Of a stretch of DNA of 64,000 nt, positions 57,227-64,000 are shown piece after piece. Position 1 is the first letter of the stretch. Every line of letters starts with the position of its first letter. Below the pieces are notes generated by a model that worked only from the letters and a program-made list of their open reading frames with translations, was not told the origin of the DNA and did not search any database. Source of the DNA: Talaromyces rugulosus (lineage: Eukaryota > Ascomycota > Eurotiomycetes > Eurotiales > Trichocomaceae); the NCBI RefSeq assembly GCF_013368755.1, contig NC_049562.1, forward strand, positions 4,340,001 through 4,404,000, read 5' to 3'. The position numbers and the translations under genes were made by a program.

Positions 57227-57768
57227 ATTTCAGTGTTGGTAAGCCTGGTGGATATTAGACAGCAAGCATAAACGCCGGTGCTAACGTATTTCCATTGCAG
57301 ACTACCCACACTCACTATTTCCTTTGTTGCGCATATCCATCAATCAATTGATATTTATACGTTAGACGTGAAGCGGGCGCAAATATTCCGGTCGAGGTCA
57401 ATGCCAACCCGTTGATATAGTTGAACAAATTGATATCTGGCTTTTGAAGATTGCAAGTGATATCTTGCCATTTGCTTCGGTTATGAGGGTATATACATGT
57501 CATGTAATAGTATTATAGATAGTTTATTTTCCGCGTTGATTGTGAATTTATCTTTGCTAGAAGTCATCTTCTGTAGTTTTCTCGTACCTGAGGTTGCAAC
57601 GGAATGAAAAGATATAAATGATATCTTAACCAGGTATATCCCGAACCCAGGAGTCTAGTGCCGTAGCCTAGTGATGCGTATTCGCAACCCAGGAGTCTTC
57701 TATGTCGAATCATAATGCTCAAGATCTGACAGCGCAGACGGCTGTAGCAGATCAAAATCTGTCCCAAC
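57227..57768. other. Intergenic region with ATCAATTGAT palindrome
   Basis: This 542-bp AT-rich stretch between converging genes contains ATCAATTGAT at 57343-57352 and a duplicated AACCCAGGAGTCT word (57644-57656 and 57687-57699). No gene was found. Confidence 0.5.
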
Positions 57769-60103
57769 TCAAAGTAGCTCGCTTGCGTCAGGATATCGTA
57801 GATCAGCGTGCTCTTCCAAAAAGTCCATCCAATGTTTGAGGAACTTGCTACCCCTAAAAAAAAGTCAGATATTTTCTCTGATAGGATGAATCACTGAGAC
57901 AGAAAGATGTTGCATACTTGCTGATTGTTTCGGAATCCCCGCAAACGCAAAGATGTCTCTTGGGACGTGTCATAGCAACTATAAATTGGAATTAACTGAC
58001 AGTTCTTACAAACCCAGCGATGTTGCATACCGTTTAATCGACGTTTCTCTCCTAGAAACCCGACCTCGTGTTTCTCATTACTCCTGACCAAACTAACAAC
58101 AATCGCCTCCTTCTCTCGTCCTTGGAAACCGTCCACACTTCCTATTTCAATACCGGGGTATTTCTCCTTCAAGGACTGGGAAATCAGCGCTACTTGCGCG
58201 TTGTAAGGAGTCACAACGGCAATATCTTCCGCTTTGACCCCTGCATCTATTAGACCCTCCACATGCCTAACGGCCAATGCAGCTTCCATTTCGTTGCTTT
58301 TGCTCTCGCCGAGCAAGCTGCTCTTCTTCGTGGCGTCTTCGTCTTCGGTCTTTTCTGGAAAGTCGCCCCCTTGGGTGTCTATGAAGACAACCGGCTCCCG
58401 CGTGTCGTCATTATCTTCCACTCCATACGGAAGATCCTTCAAGAGACGCTCTTTCACTGCATCTGCTGCCATAAGTTTACCCTCGTAAAGCTCATCGGAC
58501 GGAAATCTCATGATTTTTTCATGCATTCGGTACTGAGTTGTCAGCATTCGTTTGATTGATGGGCCATGCAGGTCGAGCAATCGATCAAACATGGTCTTCT
58601 CAAGGGTGATTCCCTTTAAAGCAGGCGAATTTTCACTCTCGGTATTTTTGGGCTTTTTATTTTCTGATTTCTCTTTTGTTTTCATGTTTGTTGATTTGAT
58701 CGTGGGTGGCAGTTGTAGGTGATCACCTGCTAGCACTGCCCTCGGGGCAGATAATAATGGAATCCAGCACTGCGCTTCCAATGCCTGACTGGCCTCGTCG
58801 ATGATGACAACGTCGAATTTCTGGGTTTTGAGCTGATAGCCGCCCGCGCCGTGTAATGTAGCAAGGACTACTTTACTTCCCGTCACCAAGTTGTCGACGC
58901 ATTTCGACTCTCGCTGCCTGAATTCCTTGCGCAGTTCCTTCAAATCACCATATATTTCCCGTCGCTCTCGACCGTTCCTTGTCTTGCGGATGCTTGCTTG
59001 TTTCTGATCAATCTCCTTCCTCACATCCCTGACAATCTCTGCGGCATCTGACGTTTGCGTAAGGACCTCGAGAGACTGGCTCAAGACTGACGGAAGAAGT
59101 CGAGCAGGGTGTCCGACTCTCACAATCGGGACTTTGTGAGGAGTAAGTCGTTCGACGATGTTGTCGACTGATATGTTGGACGGCCCACAGACTAATATCC
59201 TCTTGTTCCGGCGAGTTAGTTGTAGAATAAGCTCGATTAAAGTGTGTGTCTTTCCGGTTCCTGGAGGCCCATGGATCAAGGAGATTTCTTTCGATGCCAA
59301 AGCAAATCGTATCGCCTCTTTCTGGGAATCGTTCAGAGTCGGATCGATAAAGTCCAGCTGGCCAATGGAATCGTAATCAGGAGACGATGGCGTCTGATGG
59401 CCAAACAGAACCCTCATAAAGTACGTGTGGTCTGATTCTGTCATTTTTTCCATCTTCTCCATGGTCTGGTTGAGTCGTCGATGTGTCACGTCGTTGGCAA
59501 GTTTCACTCTATCGTCACAATATGCTTAGCCAAATCATATCTATAATTGCATGGAGAAAGCACAACATACAGCCACAACTTCTTCCCCCAGAGGTCATCC
59601 ACTACCTCTTCCTCTGCCTTTGAATTTGATCCACCACCACCACTCTGTCCAAAGGCAACCGAAAGACCCTTTTCCGACACTTTTGTAACCACCCCCTCGG
59701 CCCCATTACTCGAAGAGCCTGGTTTGGACCCATCTTTGCTCTCCTTCCCAGGTTTCTTCCCCGACGCAATTTCAAGAACGCGGACAACATCTCCAACCCT
59801 AATTCCATGAGCAGCTAAGCGCGGTTGTCCGTCGCCGCCTTCGCCGTCCACCGACGAGAGCACCGCTGCGTCAGGCTCAAACTCGCCCACGACTCTTCCG
59901 CCCATACCCGTTCGGCATTGCGATAGTATGATACCCGTGAGTGCATATCCCGAGGCTTGTAGCGTGCGGCGCGTGGCCGGCGAGACTGTGTTTGTCGAGC
60001 TTGCGGCGAGCGCAGACGAGAGCTTTTCGGCTTCGTGCTCTTTGAGTAAAAGGTCTCGTTGTGCTTGGGCGAAGAGGGGGATTGGGACGGGTGTTGGTGC
60101 CAT
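57769..60103 (-). CDS. HCS1: Superfamily 1 DNA helicase, Hcs1 / IGHMBP2-type
   Basis: Four exons (60103-59571, 59508-58031, 57978-57918, 57853-57769) give 718 residues. The head of about 175 residues has a beta-rich OB-like region (GIRVGDVVRVLE) with an inserted low-complexity loop. The helicase core follows: Walker A LIHGPPGTGKTHT at about 258, CGPSNISVDN, DEASQALE (motif II) at about 414, GDHLQLPPT, QYRMH (motif IV), GSVDGFQGREKEAIVVSLVRS and LNVAMTRPKRH (motifs V-VI, across intron 2). The family includes yeast Hcs1, a 5'-3' helicase that co-purifies with DNA polymerase alpha, and animal IGHMBP2. No R3H or zinc finger follows, as in Hcs1. Introns 2 and 3 both begin with GTATGCAACATC. Confidence 0.93.
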
Positions 60104-60884
60104 TTTGTGTGTTTGGCGTTTTAAAATATCACATTCGAGTCATGGCTGCTGCAAGCTGATATCGCTGATAATGAAAGAAATAATTATTCGGTGTAGCTCC
60201 CCGCACACCTGATAGCTATTCCCCGCATTCGCTGGATTAGTCATCGTGCTTGAATAGACTCGAAGCTGGTGATATACAATCAAGTTAAATTTCTAGGGAT
60301 CAACTCATACTAATAGGATCTAGGTATATATTTGTTAAAAGGATGTTTTGCGTGTCGTCGTTGAACGTGATATCAGAGGCGTCGAAAATCAGGTCAACCA
60401 CCACACTATAATTTGTCTTGAAAGTCAATACTGCGGTCTCAATTGATGATGAAAATATGGTGTATAATTTCAAGTTTAGGAAATGATATAATAATGGTGA
60501 TATACTGCATTTTAAGGTATACTGAGGGGTTTGCAATTACTGGATTAGAAAGAATATCGAGTATACTGAAATTGAAGTTGACTTAGAATGTAGCTAGAAT
60601 GACGCTGAATATGATTTATAACTATTAATGATGAAAACAATCGTATTAACCCAAACCAGATGAACCAGGTGCTGAAATATGAGCTATATGATCCGAAATG
60701 CGAAACAAAATAAGATAGATGAATAAGAAAGTCTTTGGAAGATAGGCCAAAGACTGTAAATAGAACCTTTCCCAACAAACCCCAGTAAATATGATTGTGC
60801 AACTATGCAACAATACCAAGAAAGACCGCTAGTGACAAGAATCGGCCATCCAATGATCGAGATCCAAGAGCTGCCAATAGGCGC
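60104..60884. other. AT-rich gene-free region
   Basis: This 781-bp region is very AT-rich from 60180 on and holds short unconvincing frames on the minus strand only. The 60439 site has CTCAATTGATG. No gene was supported. Confidence 0.45.
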
Positions 60885-62402
60885 TTATGGTGCTAGATTT
60901 TCCTTAGCGTTTGCGTCTTCGCGCTTTGTGTTGGCTTCTTTGAGCCGAGCAATGAGTATTTTGAACCGGTCAACGAGCATCTTAGAAGAACCATAGTCCT
61001 TAGAAAAATGATCATGTTCTATGTTGAGTGTGAGGCGCGTTAGGTCGAACTTTTTGCACATAAAGTTGGCGATGTGAACATATCCATCCCTAGCACAGGT
61101 TGGTTTGATGTACATAACGATGCGTCGAATGAGTTGTACATGCTTCTGTGGAATTTTTGATATGATAGAAATTGTTTTATATGGATGGCCGTCAAAGGCA
61201 AAAGTGTTTCGAGTAAAAAAGACATAGCTAGCCATGCTGTACATGAACTTGCTGGTCAAGAATATCGGGACTGGTGAAGTGAAGCAAGCACAGGTGGTTG
61301 AGTACGACGATCTAGAGACACAAGAGCAACCTCTGGCAAAATGAGCTGAGCAATCCGAGCAGCATGACATTTTATGCGAAGGGCCGAAGAGCTGTGGGAA
61401 GTAAATAATTCTCGGCAGATAGATGTATCCGTTTTTAGCCTCCTCACTTAGTCGCATTGAATCCCAACGATTGACCAAGACTTCCTTCAAAATCATCTCT
61501 TTGATTTCATTTGGCAAGTCCATAAACCGGAATGGTTGTGAAGTGTGCTCTTTGGGTATAATCGTTTTCGCGGCGGCGTCCCCTGCAATTTCTAAGATGG
61601 AGCCTGGGCCGGAGTATTCGAAGCGAAATGCGCAGGAGTCAAGCATCTGGAAATTGTTTCTCATTTTATCAACAATCTCGCGTGTCACCATTTCATCAGC
61701 GACACGACATTCAAAAACGTAGTGTTTGAGAGTGCCTTGTAGCTTTTCTCCAACATAGTCACAAAAGCTCTTGTAGAGATTAAGGGCGGGCTTTCTCTTG
61801 TGCGTACCCTTGAGTTGACGTCCGTCATATGATTTCAAGACAACTTTAATTCTTTTGAGGCTATATTCCAGTGGAGCCATACGCGCAAATCCTCGTAAGG
61901 TTTGTTTCAACCCCATCAAATCTTCCATAGTGCGCAGAGTGAAGGCAAGCGAAAACTCTTGAAAAATAGCTTTGTGAGTCACTTGCCTAGCCTGTGATGA
62001 AACTGCAAGCATCGGTAGGAAAGAAGTGTGGGCGCAGGGTCGTCGTGAGAAGGAAGAACGATGTAAGGCGCATGTCACAGTATCGGTGCTCGTGGCTCTC
62101 ATCGCGGCATGAGAAATATTGCCTGCGAAAGGCCGCACGGGGCGGTGATTTGCTGTCACTAGATCGATAGTTCAAGGACAGATGATGCCTGCGTAACGGA
62201 ATATTTGCACCCATACTTCGAAAGATAACCCAAGGAACCGCTCATCACCGTTGTCAGAGTTATGGTGAGATATAATTCCCATGGCATTTTGGCTCACGGA
62301 GAAGTCGGACACAGAAGAGGAGGAGGATGGGGAGCCGGATGAAGCAGACGAGGGCGAGAGTTCGCCCCAGGGGTCACCGAAAAGTTTGGGTTTTTTCGAC
62401 AT
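60885..62402 (-). pseudogene. 2EXR/F-box-like protein gene with one in-frame TGA
   Basis: One frame runs for 506 codons from MSKKPKLFGDP to KENLAP with a single interruption, a TGA at 62172-62174. Before it lies a Ser-rich head and SFEVWVQIFRYAGIICP, which resembles the LPxEVWxxIF entry of fungal 2EXR/F-box-like proteins. The conserved sequence resumes directly after it (TIDLVTANHRPVRPF). The remainder is the usual long C-terminal part: LKSYDGRQLKG, a middle repeat of the entry motif RFMDLPNEIKEMILKEVLV and a Cys-rich block CCSDCSAHFARGCSC. A 39-bp intron from GTTACG to ATCTAG could remove the stop in frame but has a poor donor. I call it a probable recent pseudogene, or a gene with stop readthrough or micro-intron. 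Function of the family is unknown. Confidence 0.55.
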
Positions 62403-62841
62403 TGTTGCTAGTCGTCAGAAACGAAGACCACACGGCTAAGGATTGTGATCCAAGTGCTGCCTGAGATTTTCTGTAGAAGAGAGGTGGGTTGTAGACGAGA
62501 GGGGGGTTGTAGGAGAGAAGGAAGTTTGTGGAAGAGAGTTGAGTTTGCAGAAGAAATTTGAGGTTGTAAAAGAGAGGTGAGACGTGGTGGCTGGGAAGTG
62601 AAGATGAGGAGAGAAGAGTTCGAGTCAGTCAATGCCGCTGCCCAGTCAGTGTAGTGACCTTGGGAAGTTGTCTCATGACATTTCTATCTTGACATGAGCT
62701 TCCTCGGTCATAATAGGAGAAAAACAACAAACACACGAGAAAACCTAAACAATACAAAACCAACCCTGATAATTCAATCCATTACACGCCATAATAAACC
62801 TAATATAAACATAAATCATGCTTCCAATAAAGAGTCAAAGG
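62403..62841. other. Intergenic region with 18-bp tandem repeats
   Basis: This 439-bp gap lies upstream of the 2EXR-like gene. It contains an imperfect minisatellite (62471-62580) and then AT-rich sequence. The minus-strand frame crossing the repeat (62408-62632) merely reflects the repeat and is not called. Confidence 0.5.
62471..62580. repeat. Imperfect 18-bp minisatellite, about six copies
   Basis: Successive units resemble TTGTAGAAGAGAGGTGGG with substitutions (for instance TTGTAGACGAGAGGGGGG, TTGTAGGAGAGAAGGAAG, TTTGCAGAAGAAATTTGAG). The array ends about 70-180 bp upstream of the 2EXR-like start codon, so it would fall in its promoter or leader. Confidence 0.75.
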
Positions 62842-63800
62842 CTACAATAATGCCGTCGTGTCCCCTTTCGGCCCTCCAAAGTGCCACTGGGCAAATGTCT
62901 TGAGAACAGCCTCGTCCTTTGTGCGAAAATCAAATAGGTTGGTCGGACGCATCACCAGAGAGGTGCCGTCAAAATAAGCTTCAATAAGACGAGCATGCTG
63001 AGGGCCCATGAAGGAGAAAAGAAGGACCTGTGGGATGGATGCCATTAGAATATACATTCTCTTTCCTCGCAAAGAAACAAAAAAGAACTAAACAGTAGAA
63101 ATATACTGACTGGTGCAATCATATGTCCCATGAAGCTAGATAGCCTCAGCTGTGCCCCACTCAATTCCAGGGCAATCATTGCCTCTCCTCGAAGAATTCG
63201 ACCGTCTGCGCCATTTAGATTATTATAAATCACGGCTTTCACATGCGGGTACGAGGGCCCCTTGATATGATAAGCGAACATAGCCAAATATTCAGGATAT
63301 TTATGCTTCGTCATGCCCACAAAAGGCCTATCGCCGACACTAAAGGTTTCTTGTGAGAAGAAGCCCAAGCTCGGTAAACGCATTGAAGTACAGAAAATTT
63401 ACCTGACATTAGACTAAATTGGATGGCGAACGATTTCATCTTTTCCAAGCCAAGTGCAGGAGCAAATGTATAAAGAATAATCATTAATCACATTACGTGC
63501 ACAATCCATTGGTCGTTTGCGGTGTGGCTCAAGTGAGTCAAAGTCACAATACCCCTCTGGCGTTTCGCTGTCATACTCAGCATCAGGATTCAGCAGCACA
63601 GAGGTAGGAGATGGTGTAAAAAATATAGGGGCATTGCCGGATTTTCTGTCTAAATCCATAGGCAGAATCTTGATATTGTGCATCTTCCATTGATCTGAAT
63701 CAAATCCATGTTCTGGGTCATCTAGACGCGCAACATGGTTCATAAGTGCACGAAGTGCATCCCGATGCTTGCGGCGTTCTAGAGGCTCCGGGATGGGCAT
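62842..63800 (-). CDS. Fungal protein of unknown function, split gene with a doubtful first junction
   Basis: Exon 3 (63027-62842) and exon 2 (63339-63111) join clearly through a GTCAGT-CACAG intron and read VGDRPFVGMTKHKYPEYLAM ... HMIAPV-LLFSFMGPQHARLIEAYFDG ... FDFRTKDE. This is a pattern seen in fungal accessory proteins of unknown function. Exon 1 starts at MPIPEPLERRKHRDALRALM (63800). Its best donor by sequence (GTAAAT at 63402) lies after an in-frame TAG (63414-63416); a weaker donor inside that TAG (GTCTAA) removes it and gives an intact 266-residue protein. Thus the gene is either intact with a weak splice site or broken by one stop. No domain that I can name, no signal peptide. It stands 3' to 5' in tandem with the 2EXR-like gene. 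Confidence 0.5.
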
Positions 63801-64000
63801 GTTGGATATGACACAAGAATACAGACAGGATGCGAATTGAAATAACAAGAGAAGAAGCAGTTTGCAGTCTTCCTTTATACCCTCGTCTGTTGTTGTGTTG
63901 TTGTTTCGTGTTTTGCCGGCAGGGTGGCGTTGCTAGGCAGTAAAAGTTTCACCGAGCTAGCCTTAGGTTCAAAGATTGGCAACGACCAGTTTTTACTTCT

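Overview
This window is nuclear DNA of a filamentous ascomycete, most likely Eurotiomycetes (Aspergillus/Penicillium/Talaromyces type). The reasons are dense genes with short GT-AG introns (about 40-80 bp), two Zn2Cys6 regulators, a GPI-anchored GH72 glucanosyltransferase, a Pns1 transporter with a fungal Gln-rich head, and a large NACHT-ankyrin protein with a nucleoside-phosphorylase-like head. No ribosomal RNA, tRNA or CRISPR array was recognised. Exon boundaries were read by eye from splice motifs, frame and family resemblance; almost all models give an intact frame over their whole length.

Layout. 1-5.5 kb: 3' truncated DBP5 mRNA-export helicase (-), BZZ1 F-BAR/C1/SH3 actin regulator (+), a PEBP-like protein (-). 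5.5-9.8 kb: an accessory-looking pocket with an orphan motor-only kinesin bracketed by two copies of a direct repeat, followed by a duplicated 100-bp unit and long gene-free DNA. 9.8-26.3 kb: Pns1 transporter (-), Zn2Cys6 regulator (-), GH72 glucanosyltransferase (+), MFS transporter (+), small secreted protein (+), Pgc1-like phospholipase (+), paxillin-like LIM protein (-). 28.2-31.6 kb: PNP-NACHT-ankyrin NLR-like protein (-).

33.4-40.8 kb: core metabolism and housekeeping, namely inositol-3-phosphate synthase (+), glutathione-dependent formaldehyde dehydrogenase (-), Tim9 (-), and a membrane alpha/beta-hydrolase (-). 40.8-45 kb: AT-rich, gene-poor DNA with three small split genes, one of which looks like a fungal Tse2-type ADP-ribosyltransferase toxin-family member, possibly broken. 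45-60.1 kb: Sac7-like RhoGAP (+), PIG-F/GPI11 (-) divergent from a second Zn2Cys6 regulator (+), a Ser-rich protein with a C-terminal coiled coil (-), a Tyr/Asn/Ser-rich small protein (+), and an Hcs1/IGHMBP2-type DNA helicase (-). 60.9-63.8 kb: two unknown or 2EXR-like accessory genes (-), each interrupted by one in-frame stop unless a very small or weak intron removes it.

How it fits together. Several genes belong to cell-surface, membrane-lipid and actin biology (BZZ1, RhoGAP, GH72, GPI11, INO1, Pgc1-like, LIM protein), but they are scattered in orientation and do not form an operon or a recognisable biosynthetic cluster. The least ordinary content is in the gene-poor pockets: the kinesin flanked by repeats, the NLR-like protein, the Tse2-like locus, recurrent ATCAATTGAT palindromes, a 20-bp perfect palindrome, telomere-like repeats and the stop-bearing gene pair at the right end.
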